In this document: positions 1 through 10,877 of the stretch, piece after piece
How positions within the stretch are numbered: position 1 is the stretch's first letter
How the letters are laid out: each line of letters begins with the position of its first letter
Assembly: GCA_024734495.1 (NCBI GenBank)
Contig: JALMQS010000099.1
Span: forward strand, 67,812,483 to 67,876,482
DNA: 64,000 nucleotides
Source of the DNA: Forficula auricularia
Lineage: Eukaryota; Arthropoda; Insecta; Dermaptera; Forficulidae
Direction: 5' to 3'
The notes under the pieces: generated by a model
What the model was told of the DNA's origin: nothing
Seen by the model: only the letters and a program-made list of their open reading frames with translations
Databases searched by the model: none
Translations under genes and position numbers: made by a program

Positions 1-7
1 TAGATTA

Positions 8-848
8 CACTGCTCGACAATAATTAAACAAAAATTTCACCACGTAAACCTAACAATGGATTCCAGTAGAGTTTTATACGCTGATTATCATGCAATTTCA
101 CGATTTTTTACAATACGTCAGAGTTTTGAGATATTATCGATCAAAATGACGAAAAAGGCCATTTTGACCTATTTTCGAGTCCCATTAGATATTAAACAGA
201 AATATTTGAAATCAACATATTTGTTGCCGTAATAGAAAACAGCTTCTTCTTTGAAATTATCTCTTGTTTTTAGCTCAATTAGAACTCGAGTTATAGCTAA
301 AAGACTAAAAACTTATGTTTTTATCTATGTATATTAGTCTTTAAAATCACGTAGTTTTAGTTTTTTAGATATAACTTGAGTTATAATTGAGTTAAAAACA
401 AATGGTAATTTTTTTTTTTGGCTCTTCGGCCTTTCTAGCCATAAGCCTAATTACGATACTAGTTATATATTTTTTTAAAATTTGTCTCTACCCCCGGGGG
501 TCAGATTTTAGCTGGATGCCTCGAGTCGGATTCGAACCCGGGTCCCCTGGTTAGCTCGCTGGCACGCTACCGCCTAGCCTATCTGACCCCCCATATGGTA
601 ATTTGAAAATCAAAGAAGAAGCTGTTTTCTATTACGTCAACAAAGTATTTTGATTTCAAATATTGCTGTTTAATATTTAATGGGACTCGGAAATAGGTCA
701 AAATGGCCTTTTTCTTCATTTTGACCGATAATATCTAAAAAATCTGACGTGTTGTAAAAAATTGGGAAATCGCATGATAATCAGCATATAAAACTCTGCC
801 GGAATCCATTGTTAGATTTACGGGGAGAAATTTTTTGTCGAACAGTGT
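8..848. mobile_element. Long inverted-repeat (foldback) element, family F copy 1
   Basis: The two outer parts (about 8-400 and 600-848) are reverse complements of each other. They begin CACTGCTCGACA and end TGTCGAACAGTG. The same arms recur at 29917-31532, so this is a mobile family rather than a local rearrangement. No coding capacity is visible. The centre is occupied by a tRNA-derived SINE. The superfamily is unknown; ends starting CACTG are compatible with several cut-and-paste groups. The left edge lies almost at the window start, so the left target duplication cannot be judged. Confidence 0.75.
412..594 (-). mobile_element. tRNA-derived SINE (family S1), intact target duplication
   Basis: Read on the minus strand, a tRNA-like head (about 516-589) has an A-box-like stretch and a clear B box GGGTTCGAATCC. 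It is followed by an unrelated body and a poly(A) end (poly(T) on the plus strand at 410-419). The 10-bp sequence ATGGTAATTT is duplicated on both sides (402-411 and 595-604), marking a retrotransposed insertion into the middle of the surrounding inverted-repeat element. A sister copy lies at 5020-5193. Confidence 0.8.
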
Positions 849-1385
849 TATTGATCGTCTGATCATCACTAATGTGTTTTTACTAATGTTTGATGATCAT
901 AAAACTTGATACTTACTTTTGAATAAGTCATAAGAACTCGGCATATCTTTTAGTCTTTCAGAAAAAGGTATATTAGCTTTTCGTCTTTCAATTCGGGGTA
1001 CACTCATTATTCTCTACAAGACTGTTTATGAATGAATCAATGTTGCCAACTATTTATAAATTTGATAGATTGATCTTCTTAGTAAACTAGAAATACACTA
1101 GATAGCAAAGTTTATTTATAATTTGATATCTTAAATAAATTTTTATAAATAAATTGGCAGATTGTAATACAAAATATTTTTAATTACAAAAACAAATCTA
1201 CATTGTATAAATAAATAAAAAAAATTACAATGTGTATATTATTATATTATAATTTTAATATTAGAAGTTTTTTCTTTTTGTAGAAACGAACTGATATAAT
1301 TTCAATGGAAGGCAGTGTAAATTTTTGAAATATTTAAAGTACTCTCTCCTCGGATTTTAAGTTTTAGCCATCAATTTTTACTTTA
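849..1385. other. AT-rich stretch with no recognised feature
   Basis: I see no ORF, RNA gene or repeat shared with the rest of the window here. Confidence 0.5.
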
Positions 1386-1387
1386 AT

Positions 1388-1482
1388 TTTTTTTCAAAAT
1401 AGTTTTAGCCGTTTTTGAGATATTTTAAAAAAACGAAGCAAAACAAAAATACTTTTTCATGCACGATTACAATACTTGAACT
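1388..1482 (-). repeat. Family B terminal fragment
   Basis: About 95 bp match the terminal part of family B in reverse, including the GTTTTTGAGATATTT block and the reverse of the CAAGTATTGTAATCGTGCATG end. It is a solo fragment, diverged and without a partner end. Confidence 0.55.
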
Positions 1483-1696
1483 TACACTTTATGGTAAATA
1501 ATAAAGAGAGATAAGATAAAATTATTGTATTTGTTAATTAATGGTTTAGTGGGCAGGACACCTTCCAGGAGCGTTATTTTCTAGTATTTTTCAGAAAGGG
1601 TGGCAATCCTAACTGGCACCAGGGCGCACAATGGCTCAGAAACGGCCCTGAAACAGTGTCATTCGAATTTTTGATAACTACGTAGTTGGAATTTTT

Positions 1697-2584
1697 GGTA
1701 CTTGTATATTAACGCCACCGCAGCTACAGATTTGGCGGTTTTTAAATTTCGCCAATCTACACCTAAAATTTTTGAGACAAATCATAAAATAGAATAAATC
1801 AGTTCCCCTCTTTCAAAAAACAACTTGAATAGGTCCGGTTTATGATCTCGGTTCGATTAGATAAAAAATGCGTTCCCAAACAAACCTTGCAAACAACTTG
1901 AATAGGTTCGGTTTATGATCTCGATTAGATAAAAAAATGCGTTCCCAAACAAACCTTGCGGTGGCGTTAATGTTTTTTTTTTTTAATGATATTGATGTGA
2001 GAAGGAGATACACCAGAAGGTGCATCCCCTAAAGGCCTGTATGGGCTGGCCCCTCCATCGTGAAAAGAACAGAGTAGAAGGAAAGAAGCCGGGATCATGA
2101 GCCAATCTCAGAAACTTAGATACAATCCAATATCCAATTTACTAAGGTTTTAGGGGCTTCGAGCAGTGGTAAATTCTCCGCGCGATAAATTAGGTTAAAT
2201 TTATCTCCCACTTAATTTTTATTACCAGACCCTATACTTACAGAAAAAATATCTGGGTATAGCCGGGAATCGAACCCGAGACCTCCGGGTTGCCATCCAG
2301 TTATTCTGACCATTACACCACGAAGTCGGTCTAATGTACCCGCATTTTTATCTAATCAAACCGAGATCATAAACCGAACCTATTCAAGTTGTTTGCAAGG
2401 TTTGTTTGGGAACGCATTTTTTATCTAATCGAACCGAGATCATAAACCGGACCTATTTAAGTTGTTTTTTGACAGAGGGGAACTGATTTATTCTATTTTA
2501 TGATTTATCTCAAAAATTTTAGGTGTAGATTGGCGAAATTTGGCCAAATCTGTAGCTGCGGTGGCGTTAATACACAAGTACCGA
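1697..2584. mobile_element. Palindromic element with ends GGTACTTGTA-TTAACGCCACCGC
   Basis: Left arm (1697-1975) and right arm (2343-2584) are inverted copies. Each contains a roughly 71-bp unit, with GGTTTATGATCTCG and GCGTTCCCAAACAAACC, in two tandem copies. TTAA occurs at both arm starts (1709-1712 and 2567-2570). That would suit a piggyBac-like element, but the inverted symmetry continues outward through GGTACTTGTA, so TTAA need not be a target duplication. A minus-strand SINE occupies the centre. No coding sequence. Confidence 0.6.
1975..2334 (-). mobile_element. tRNA-derived SINE (family S2) with a LINE-type tail
   Basis: On the minus strand a tRNA-like head (about 2262-2334) has A box TGGTGTAATGGTCAG and B box GGTTCGATTCCCGG. 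A body follows, then a 3' tail ending in poly(A). The tail (ACGATGGAGGGGCCA, GGCCTTTAGGGG, TGGTGTA, TCTCCTTCTC) matches the 3' end of the LINE at 20362-21368. This suggests that the LINE machinery mobilised this SINE. The flanking duplication is only about TAATG. The head is shared with the SINE at 26073-26390. Confidence 0.8.
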
Positions 2585-2811
2585 ATTGTTTTTATAAAAC
2601 CTAGGAGAAAATTAATAATTTTTTGTTTAGATACATTAGTTAGAAGGATAGGATTTTCAGAGACCCTAACAGACCTTTTCCATTCGGGCTCACCTTATAA
2701 GACAGGTGAGAATCTTGGAAAGCTATATTCCGCGGATAGGGTTTCTTTTTTTCAGCAGTGGCATGGTAATTCTTGAATCTTTCGCTGTATTTCAAAAGAT
2801 CAGATAGATTT
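2585..2811. other. No recognised feature
   Basis: A 78-codon open frame starts inside the preceding repeat arm and runs to 2776. It matches nothing I recognise and shows no coding features. Confidence 0.4.
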
Positions 2812-2966
2812 CGTTTACTTGGACCACTTTTTTGTAAAACTCTTAGATTTATAGATATCCAGCATTTCCCATGACAGTATATGATCCGAATTCTCAGAAG
2901 TGTTATGGAAAATGCTGGATATCTATAAATCTAAGAGTTTTACAAAAAAAGTGGTCCAAGTAAACG
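2812..2966. mobile_element. Small foldback MITE, nearly perfect 60-bp arms
   Basis: Arms 2812-2870 and 2907-2966 are reverse complements with almost no mismatch. They start CGTTTACTTGGACCAC and end GTGGTCCAAGTAAACG. The loop is about 36 bp. The near identity of the arms suggests a recent insertion or gene conversion. No second copy is visible in the window. Confidence 0.7.
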
Positions 2967-3560
2967 TTCAAGTCAACAAAATCTTCTAGTGAATGAGATA
3001 GAAATGCGATTTTTTGCGGCACGGTTTACAATAATCCAATTAAGATTAAACTTTGTTTGAATTGTAACAAATTTAATCTAGTTTAAAAATGTCTAGTGAG
3101 GTCTTTGTCGAAAACGTGCTCCTTCATGGTCACAATGGAAGAAAATCGAAAAAAGTGCAAGTTTTTGAGATTTGAGGAAACAAAAAAAAAAAAATACATC
3201 AATTTTCAACTAGCGCTTGAGCCCAAACGGTTGGTCGGAGAAAAAGACCTAAATGAAAAAATTTGCAGGAAATTTTATGACCTTTCATTTTAAATAGAAA
3301 GAGTATTTACGAAAAGTTGATATTTTTTGAGTTATAAGCAAAAAACCGCCAAAAAAAGAGATTTTTTACCTTTTTTGGCATTTTTGACAATGTTCCGTCA
3401 CGAAATTCTGTTAGCAAACCTTAGATTCGGATTCAGAACATGCAAAAACATATAGGGTCGAAGAAATTACAACTAGCCCAAAACCTTCCGGGTAAAAACA
3501 CAATTTAACTGGACTATTTGTTTTAATAAAAAAAAATCCCACTAAATATTTTGCATTGCG
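2967..3560. other. No recognised feature
   Basis: AT-rich sequence with short open frames that show no family signature. Confidence 0.4.
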
Positions 3561-3564
3561 GATT

Positions 3565-3606
3565 GACCCCCCCCCCCCCAAAATTTTCTTGGCTACGCCA
3601 CTGGAC
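3565..3606 (-). repeat. Transposon-end-like motif CCAGTGGCGTAGCCAAG with a C tract
   Basis: Read on the minus strand, CCAGTGGCGTAGCCAAG is followed by a short block and a run of G. This end type is common among insect DNA transposons. No matching second end was found nearby, so the element is partial. Confidence 0.4.
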
Positions 3607-3965
3607 AGAAGGGTAGCTTTTTTGAAGAAAGAAGAATTCAATAGATAGTTGGCCATCTGTGCCTGTATATTTAAAATGGGAATTGGATCTATAATAGTTT
3701 AGCTTAGAACATGAAGTCATCAGAGCGTAGTCGGTTAGTAGGAGTTTCTTGTTAAATTTTTTTTCTATTCTAATTTTTCAATAAGACCGTATCGATTAAT
3801 TAGTGTCTTGTTCTTTTAGTTGAAGATGGGAGGTTGGATTGCAGGGGGCAGAAACGGGACATATCTTCAGGTCCTCCACGAGTCTAACCATTGGTAAGCA
3901 GACTTAGACATTAATGAATAATTTTTAATGACAATTATCATACCATTGAATTGATTAGGCTTACG

Positions 3966-4105
3966 ATATAACACTAAGCCGGCAAAGTGCGAGTCGGAAT
4001 GCCCCTAAAGTTGGAGGCTCATAGGCACGTGCCTAGTGTATCTAATCCGTCCCTGCACAAGATCCCTAGCATATATCGGTCCGAGTCGCATTTGCCCGGC
4101 TCGAG
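3966..4105 (+). repeat. Fragment of a CCGGCAAAGTGCGAGTCGG repeat
   Basis: The block GCCGGCAAAGTGCGAGTCGG resembles a dispersed arthropod repeat with consensus like CCGGCCAAGTGCGAGTCGG. A second fragment is at about 19888, and the probable opposite end (GTACGGAACC) is at about 45890-45920. Confidence 0.45.
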
Positions 4106-4111
4106 TATAAA

Positions 4112-4772
4112 ATTAGCTGACATGTTCTGATGTGGCCATCCACATGACTTTACCATACAACCTGGGCCATAAAATTATTTATAATCATGTAGGGGGGTGG
4201 GGTTAGGTTTTGCATTTTTATACTTCTGGGGTCCCAGTGATTATGCATACAAAATTTGGTTGAGTTTGGTACAAGGGCCTATATTTTCATTTTTTTACCT
4301 CCCCCCCATTTTGGGCTGTTAGTTTTTTCATTTTTAGACTTCTAGGGCCCACGGATTATGTATACAAAATTTGGTTGAGTTTGCTCAAATGGCCTAGATT
4401 TTTAATTTTTAACTCCCCTCCACCCCCTTAATTTGGTTGATATCAATCTAATCAGCTCTTAATCTCAATGGACCAAAACTACGTGTGAAATTTGGTTTCG
4501 ATATTCACTCTAGTTTTTAAGCTAGCCCGTCCACAAAAATTTGGTAACGCACAGACTAACTAATAGACATTTTGACAAAACAATTATTATTTCAAAAAAT
4601 ATAATTTTTTTGATGTTCATTTATTAGAGCTTTTTTGTAAATCGAAATGCCATGGTTTCGCTCAATTTTTATATTCAAAATAGTTTCAGCTGTTTTTGAG
4701 ATATTTCGAAAAAAAGAAGGAAAAAACCCACTTTTTTCATGCACGATTACAATACTTGACCATAAAGTAAAA
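4112..4772 (-). mobile_element. Family B element, near full length
   Basis: The minus strand runs from the TACTTTA...CAAGTATTGTAATCGTGCATG end (4740-4772) to the GGATGGCCACATCAGAAC end (4112-4145). Inside, a roughly 120-bp unit containing CCAAATTTTGTATACATAATC and AGAAGTCTAAAAATG is repeated two or three times. No protein is encoded; the open frames over it are chance products. Shared ends and internal repeats with copies at 13757, 15790, 16633 and 48296 define the family. Another fragment of its GGATGGTCACA end follows at 4815-4870. Confidence 0.7.
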
Positions 4773-5019
4773 AATATTAAAATCACAAAAACAACTATTA
4801 TTAAAATAAATTTATGTGACCATCCACATGATTTGACCATACACCTGCGCCCTCTCTTAAATTTAATGATTACGAAAGACCCGTCCCCCTTCCTCTGAAT
4901 TTTGGGTTCATTAGCAATTTATGATGTCTCCTTATAAATGAGAAACTTCTAATGTGAAGATTATGAGCTTTCTTAGATTTGGGTCTGGAAATTTTGTTAT
5001 TTTAAATTATTTTACTATT

Positions 5020-5193
5020 TTTTTTTTTGCTTTTCGGCCTTTCTAGCCACAAGCCATTTACGATACTAATTATTTTTTATTAAATTTGTCTCTATCCCCC
5101 GGGGTCAGGTTTAAGCCGGATGCCTCGAATCGGATTCGAACCCCGTCCACTTGGTTAGCAGGCTGACACGCTGCCACCTAGCCTACCGGACCC
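5020..5193 (-). mobile_element. tRNA-derived SINE (family S1), second copy
   Basis: The minus strand has the same head, B box (GGGTTCGAATCC) and body as the SINE at 412-594, including GGCTAGAAAGGCCGAA before the poly(A) end. I could not identify a clear target duplication. Confidence 0.7.
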
Positions 5194-5436
5194 AGGAGTC
5201 TTTTTCATAAGGCCATATGAAGTGCATTTGCGAGAATTCCTACAAATGGATCAAAGGGTCTTTTGGAGTTATATTGATAGTTCTATTTTTTGAAATTCCC
5301 CAATTTAATTTTGGTCCCGAAAAAAATAATGAATCTCTTTTATTTATTTTATTATAGGTCCTTTTTACAATTCATTATTCTTGTTTTTTCGTTATAAATC
5401 TTATAATTTTAATTTTTAACCCCCCCCCCCCCCACA

Positions 5437-5751
5437 CACACACACTTAATTTTTTGTTCGATTACAACCAAAATCCAATCAGCTCTTAATCTCAATATTA
5501 TAAAGAATCTATGTGTGAAATTTCATTTTGATATTCACACTAGTTTTTGAGCTAGAGCTACAAAATTGTGTATCCTTCTAACGTATGTACTACATACTAA
5601 CAGACAATTGGACAAAAATCATTAATTTCTAATAAAATATAATTTTTTCGATGTTCATTGTATACAAAAACGCCATGGTTTCGGTTAATTTTTATAAAAA
5701 TACTTTTAGCCGTTTTTGAGATATTTTGAACAATACAATACTTGACAAATA
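5437..5751 (-). repeat. Family B fragment interrupted by a hAT element
   Basis: Reverse-oriented family B sequence runs to its terminus CAATACTTGACAAATACC. The rest of that terminus (GGTAAAATAGAA) reappears at 7056 beyond the hAT element at 5760-7047. This shows that the hAT jumped into the end of family B. Confidence 0.65.
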
Positions 5752-5855
5752 CCCTATATCAGTGTTTCCCAAACTTTCGACATCTCATTTGTACCCTTTC
5801 TAAAATTTTCGTAGCACTGCGTACCCCTCGTCAGAAAAAAATTGCATATTATATA

Positions 5856-6086
5856 TATGGGGATCGGATTAGCCGAGAGCTTAAAGACACCAGCCTTCTA
5901 AGCAGGAGTCCCGGGTTCGAGTCCGAGTCCCTGCATTGATATTTGACCGGCTATAATCTGATTCCTAGTCACCAATCCGTCTGGCAAGCGTGGTGACTTA
6001 ATGCCAACCCCCTTCCATTTGATGGAAGAGGCCTATATTCAGCAGTGGATTGTCGATATCGACAGGCTGATGATGATGATGATGAT
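5856..6086 (+). mobile_element. tRNA-derived SINE with RTE-type LINE tail
   Basis: The head (5856-5935) has A box GGATTAGCCGAGAGC, an anticodon-loop-like CTTCTAA and B box GGGTTCGAGTCC, suggesting a tRNA-Arg-like ancestor. The tail has the arthropod RTE hallmark: ACCAATCCGTCTGGCA, GGAAGAGGCCTATATTCAGCAGTGG, GGCTGATGATGAT, ending in GATGAT microsatellite. The RTE partner itself is not in the window. Confidence 0.8.
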
Positions 6087-6165
6087 ATATAATAGGCCAG
6101 ATTAATTTGCAGCAACACTGACATAATGTTGCCGACAGGGAGCGCTGATGCCGTCGGTATATTTG

Positions 6166-6875
6166 CGTCAAATTTGAAATATAATTGTAATTTTGACTCG
6201 AATTTTGAAATATTAAATATATTGATAATTATCCCCCCCTCATAACTCAAAAATTAAATATTCAATTTACTTTTCTTTGCGTACAGAAGAAGAAATTAAT
6301 CACATCTTATTTTATTTATATTTTATATATTATTTGTTTATTTTTTAATAATAATTTCCACTTTTTTATAATTTTTTAAAAATCTAAATTTTGTTATTCT
6401 TATTTTTTGATTTTTATAAAATTGAACGACTTAAGACACGCATGCCCGAGTTTCTCATTCCCCAATACTGGAGCAGCCTGTCATACAAACAACACCTGAT
6501 CTCTTTTAAATATTTGGAGCCTTATATCGAAATTTTAAAAAAATGATATAATATAATTCTCCTCCTCACACGATCCCACTTATTTAAATAAATCTACATA
6601 TTTCCACACAAAAAATATCACATTGCTGTAGATTATAGAAAAAAAATACTCCCAGATTCATATCTAGAGCCTCATTTCTGTAGCTGTGTCAGGACGAAAA
6701 TGAGGCGAAACTTTTAAGGGACTATGTATTTTCGGGAGTTTACAGGTATACATTCGGAGTGTGGTTTTTTAAGAGGAATAACATTTTTGGACAGAGACGC
6801 CGCCGGCCAGGACACCAGCCCGGAGGGCCGAGTTTCGAGGGGCGTGCCGAAGGCACGCACGAAAAGCTCGTACTT
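6166..6875 (+). repeat. Family N repeat with a GC-rich end, copy 1
   Basis: Shared with 38812-39185. Both contain TTTGAAATATAATT, a C tract before CTCAAAAATTAAA, and a distinctive GC-rich terminal block (ACCAGCCCGGAGGGCCGAG, CGTGCCGA). The GC content of that block stands out sharply from the AT-rich surroundings. The type of element is unknown. Confidence 0.6.
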
Positions 6876-7465
6876 TAATAACAATCAGAATATAGTTACT
6901 GTAATCTAGAATGGTCAAAAGCTTGGCCAATAAGGTTTTCACCATTTTGAAAATCTCTAGTCTTGTGAGTTCTCACCCCTGGTGCAGCCAAAGCACAGTG
7001 GAGCGCGTAGCCCCGGGGATACACGTACCAAACTTTAGGAAACACTACCCTATATGGTAAAATAGAACAAGGTTTCTCGACCTTTTGTAGAGCGAGGAAC
7101 CCTAGAGCACTTATATTTATTTCTGAGGAACCCCCTAGGACTAAAATATGAGATATTAAATTTTTCGTCAAAATATCAACATCACGCTACTTTTATATGC
7201 TCCAAATATATGTAACATATCGCGGCCGATGACGGTGTTTCTACATTTTAAAAATTTCCTAGATTTTGGAGAAATTGGGTACAAAAAACGTGCCTTTTTT
7301 ATTTTCATGTATAATATTATTTAATTGAAAAAGTTTTTGTTTTGCCGAGAGTAGCAGAGTTGTTGATTCACAAAGAGAAACAAAGAGGTTGTCCTCTGCT
7401 TGATGCAAATAAACATACACACATATATATATCGAGATGATATATCTGTATATATATTATTTATT

Positions 7466-7512
7466 TGTTTAAGACTATAGTTTCGAAGACTTGGTCTTCA
7501 TCATCAGTCTTT
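7466..7512 (-). ncRNA. Hammerhead ribozyme, left arm
   Basis: On the minus strand CTGATGA (7501-7507) is followed by stem II GAAGAC-CAA-GTCTTC, then GAAA (7481-7484), a very short stem III closed by C-G with loop TATA, and the cleavage triplet GTC. Stem I begins A-U, then G-U. It is the mirror of the copy at 7686-7732. Activity is inferred from sequence only. Confidence 0.75.
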
Positions 7513-7685
7513 CTTCAATTATAAATGTTTTTCATGGAGTCAATATCATATGGATATTGAAAACTTGGTGTTCCTTCGTCACTGTTGGCTAGGAACTAAT
7601 TTTTAATATATAATAAGTTTTTAATTTATAATAAGTTTTCAATGTCCATATGATATTGACTCCATGAAAAACATTTATAATTGAA

Positions 7686-7732
7686 GAAAGACTGATGATG
7701 AAGACCAAGTCTTCGAAACTATAGTCTCAAAC
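7686..7732 (+). ncRNA. Hammerhead ribozyme, right arm
   Basis: CTGATGA (7692-7698), a perfect 6-bp stem II (GAAGAC/GTCTTC, loop CAA), GAAA (7715-7718), stem III C-G with loop TATA, and cleavage site GTC ending at 7726. Stem I has A-U and G-C next to the core, then is irregular, as in type I motifs with internal loops. Confidence 0.78.
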
Positions 7733-7882
7733 AAATAAATAATATATATACAGATATATCATCTCGATATATATATATGTGTGTATGTTTGTTTGCATCA
7801 AGCAGAGGACAACCTCTTTGTTTCTCTTTATAATATTATTATTAAATTTTTTTGGTAATGTCATTGGGATACCCATATCGTC

Positions 7883-8130
7883 GTCTTAGAGTGTAAACCT
7901 GCTAAATCCATTTTTTATTAAATATGACATATTAATACCGTTCGAAAGAAAAAGAGATGCAGCATCGTCCAAGTAAAACTGCTACTTAAAATTACGATCG
8001 TAAGTTGTAGAAAAAAAATGGGAAAAATAGTTTCTTTCCATAACAACAAAATATTAAATTTTGTTTGTTTTTTCTCTGCCCTGTAAAATTTCTTTGTTGT
8101 TAGTTAGCAGGTTTACACTCTAAGGTGACG
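7883..8130. mobile_element. MITE with ends CTTAGAGTGTAAACCTGCTAA
   Basis: CTTAGAGTGTAAACCTGCTAA near 7886 is mirrored by TTAGCAGGTTTACACTCTAAG near 8104. The symmetry extends to CATATCGTC / GACGATATG at the outside. The interior is AT-rich and non-coding. About 250 bp long. Confidence 0.7.
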
Positions 8131-9780
8131 ATATGCCCCTTTCGGATCAGACAGGTTTTTTTTTACATATTCAATGTATACCTACTCATAAATAATATTC
8201 TCATCTATTTGAAAAGCAATATTATTCAAACGTCAATAATAATAAAACATTTTAAATGATGTTTTCATTGTGCTACTAATGTAACGTAATCGTTGTATTA
8301 TAAGAAAGTTAAGGAACTTTAGAGAAACAAAAATGATATCACTGAGACAATAATACTGATGTTCATCGCATTCTTAACTATTAATGGTTTTATTTGAGTA
8401 TAAGGTAATACTTTGCCGTGGGTCTAGTGATGATGGATGTTTGATTTTGACTATGAATATGAGGCTTGGATGTGAGGTGACGTGGGTTTGCTCTTATAGC
8501 AAGGGTTTGTTTAGATACTAGTTTCTTGAATGGCGGCGGGTGTTACACAGGGTAGTCTCTCTCTCAATGCTTGTTGCTGAAATTGATGGAAGTTAAAACA
8601 AGCTACTTTACTGAATTTAAGTAATAAAATGAATTTAAATAATAAAGAAATGCAAATAAAACAAAAAGGATGGATGTGTGGGTTTTCAATAATAATAAAG
8701 TATTTTTAGAGAATTATTTAAATTTTAACTATGTGAATTTATTTTTTCTTTATCAATAATTGAAGTGAACAGTATAAAATGGGTTGTTTAAGAAAATTTT
8801 ATGTGAAGATGTTACATTCCTTATGGACCAAAGGTAGAGGATAACTCTTCCTTCCGTCACCTTGACTCCGATTTGTACTTCAGGCACCAATCTGTGGATA
8901 TTTAGGTGCACCGAAAGGAATTCTCGGCGTCTGGTAGGTTCGGTGTTGAAAAGGTTCCAATTATCACGTTTGCTTCTCTTCTGGTAGCAAGTTGGCTCCA
9001 ATTAATATATATATATATATATATAGTGAGCGCCTCGGACATATATATATGAATGGAATGGTCTCTGGTTAGAATGATAATTCAGGAGGCTGTATAGAGA
9101 TATGTAGAAAGATATTGAGAGCATAGATTCAGCGAGCTCCTGAGGCTTGATAAAATTATAATGTGCTCTGTGTAGAAAGGTTGATGATGTTAGCGAGCTC
9201 TCAGTAGAGAGAGTTAGGATGCTCAGTGTAGAATGCCTCTCTCGAATCCTTTTGTTTTTGTCTCTGGTTCACAAGTTCCTTTTTTCCCCCATCCGTCTGC
9301 TCATTTTCAAGTATTGATTTTTTTTTTTAAAAGTAAAATTATAAATTGTTATTATTTTTCCTCTGAAATTAAAGGGATTATTAGATAATTCTCAAAGACT
9401 CACTCAAAGTAATGCATTAATTCTCTCTTTCTATGTAAACTTAAACTTGAATTTATTTTTAATGTGAAATTTGCTAAATAATTTATATATAGACTAACCT
9501 TTATTTTAAATGAATTTATTATCGAATTTATTTAATTAATAATTTATATTTAAGTAAAAATTTTTATAAAAGCTAAAAAATGAATAAAATATTATTTCGA
9601 CCCTTATGTACTAATTTGTCCTTTTGCAATTTCATTATTTGGGTATACCCGTGGGTATATTGTAACTTGGACTCTAAATTTAGTATTTTTTTTTCTTTAC
9701 ATGACAAATTTTTGAGGGTTGATACTACTAACTACTATTTTTGTTTTTCTAATTTTTCTTTTATTGACCTCTAGGCGCGG
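8131..9780. other. No gene recognised; microsatellites and GAGCTC-rich words
   Basis: The segment holds an AT dinucleotide run (about 9005-9024) and repeated AGCGAGCTC words (9130-9230). I see no coding sequence or terminal repeats. It lies between the recognised parts of the 7067-9840 composite. Confidence 0.4.
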
Positions 9781-9859
9781 AACCCCAAACCTCCCTTTGT
9801 GGAACTCTGAGGTTCCGCGGAACCCAGTTTGAGAATTGCTGCTATATGGTAAAATAGAA

Positions 9860-10870
9860 AATTATATTTAAGACAAAAATAATTTTCTTGAATTAGGTAG
9901 ATTTCAATACAAATCTGTTAATTCTTTTAATTAATTTGGACCCTCGCGTATGCAAGTCTGAATTGCACTTGGCCGCTTTTTATTTAAATTATATATAATT
10001 TACCAAGAAAAACGACTAATTTTCTAAAGAATGTAAACAACATTCTCTGAAGATATTATGATAATTTAAGTGTGAAAATGATTTAGTAAAGAAAGAGAGA
10101 GAATTTAATAATGTTTTTTAAAACTTCTTTATTTCATTATTTTTCCATGGTTATTTTTTTACTTTCTATATAAAAATTCTTTTTACAATTTTTTTTTCTT
10201 TTTCATAACAACAACAACAACAACGACTTTGACCGGTAAATAAGCCTTTCTTGCTAATCTTTCAGCATATTTTCTAAAAAAAACTACTGAAGTTTCAACT
10301 CATCATCATCATATTAAAATAAATATAAATATATATATAAAAAAATCCTATTTTGTTTTGATTTACGTTACAACGCATTTTGTCACGACTCGGACGGAGG
10401 AGATTTCTCGTTGAGCCAAAAGCCAATTTGGATTCTGATTCGCCTCTCTTCTTCCTTCAAATGATAGAGTCATATTTTAATACAAACACCTTTTCGGTCT
10501 TCTGGACATGGAATTTTCTTCTGTTTCGTATCTAAAAATCCTTTTGTCCTGAAGAAAATCGATTCGAAAAGAAGACGGACGCATGCCTGCATGCGCCAGG
10601 TATCTTCACTCTTGTATATACACTCTCCGATTCAATCACGTTTACTTGGAACAAATTTCCAATGGTATTTAATACAAAAAAAGGATCCCATCTTTATTCA
10701 CTCAAAATCAATTTTTTTTTCTATATTCATAAAATCATTGAAATCATTTTGTCAAGCTTTATCAGAATTCAATTACAATCTTTTATACTCAAATGAAACA
10801 AGAAGTAAAATATAAAAGACAAAATTCCGATATTAGTAGTTTTGAAATTACTAATAGAAAGAGAGTGGTG
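9860..10870. other. No recognised feature; CAA microsatellite
   Basis: A short (CAA)n run lies at 10208-10223. The stretch 10380-10600 is less AT-rich than its surroundings but has no convincing ORF or splice pattern. Confidence 0.4.
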
Positions 10871-10877
10871 AAACAAC

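Larger units (their letters stand above)
5760..7047. mobile_element. Non-autonomous hAT element with perfect 8-bp duplication
   Basis: The terminal inverted repeats CAGTGTTTCCCAAA (left) and TAGTGTTTCCTAAA (right, reversed) are flanked by identical 8-bp CCCTATAT copies (5752-5759 and 7048-7055), as expected for hAT. The interior holds a tRNA/RTE SINE (5856-6086) and a family N copy (about 6166-6870). No transposase is seen. Confidence 0.8.
7371..7829. mobile_element. Inverted-repeat unit carrying two hammerhead ribozymes
   Basis: Arms of about 190-200 bp (7371-7560 and 7630-7829) are nearly perfect inverted copies. They start with AGAGAAACAAAGAGGTTGTCC and end with the reverse of it. Each arm carries one hammerhead core. 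The layout resembles pseudo-LTRs of Penelope-like elements in inverted orientation. No protein is present between them. Confidence 0.7.
7067..9840. mobile_element. Composite hAT-like unit flanked by 18-bp direct repeats
   Basis: The left end CAAGGTTTCTCGACC and the right end, reversed CAGCAATTCTCAAAC, resemble hAT termini with subterminal GGAACCCC motifs. CTATATGGTAAAATAGAA lies on both sides (7049-7066 and 9841-9858). That duplicate is too long for a normal hAT duplication, so the exact boundary is unresolved. Inside are a ribozyme palindrome (7371-7829) and a MITE (7883-8130). A deleted relative of the same composite lies at 40461-40678. Confidence 0.5.

Noticed and set aside
4592..4898. 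Overlapping 82-83 codon open frames on both strands
   Set aside because: They lie in a family B terminus and recur, broken, in every other copy. They have no protein features.
6065..6086. CTGATGA at 6067 as a hammerhead core
   Set aside because: It is the start of the RTE tail GATGAT microsatellite. No stem II or GAAA follows.
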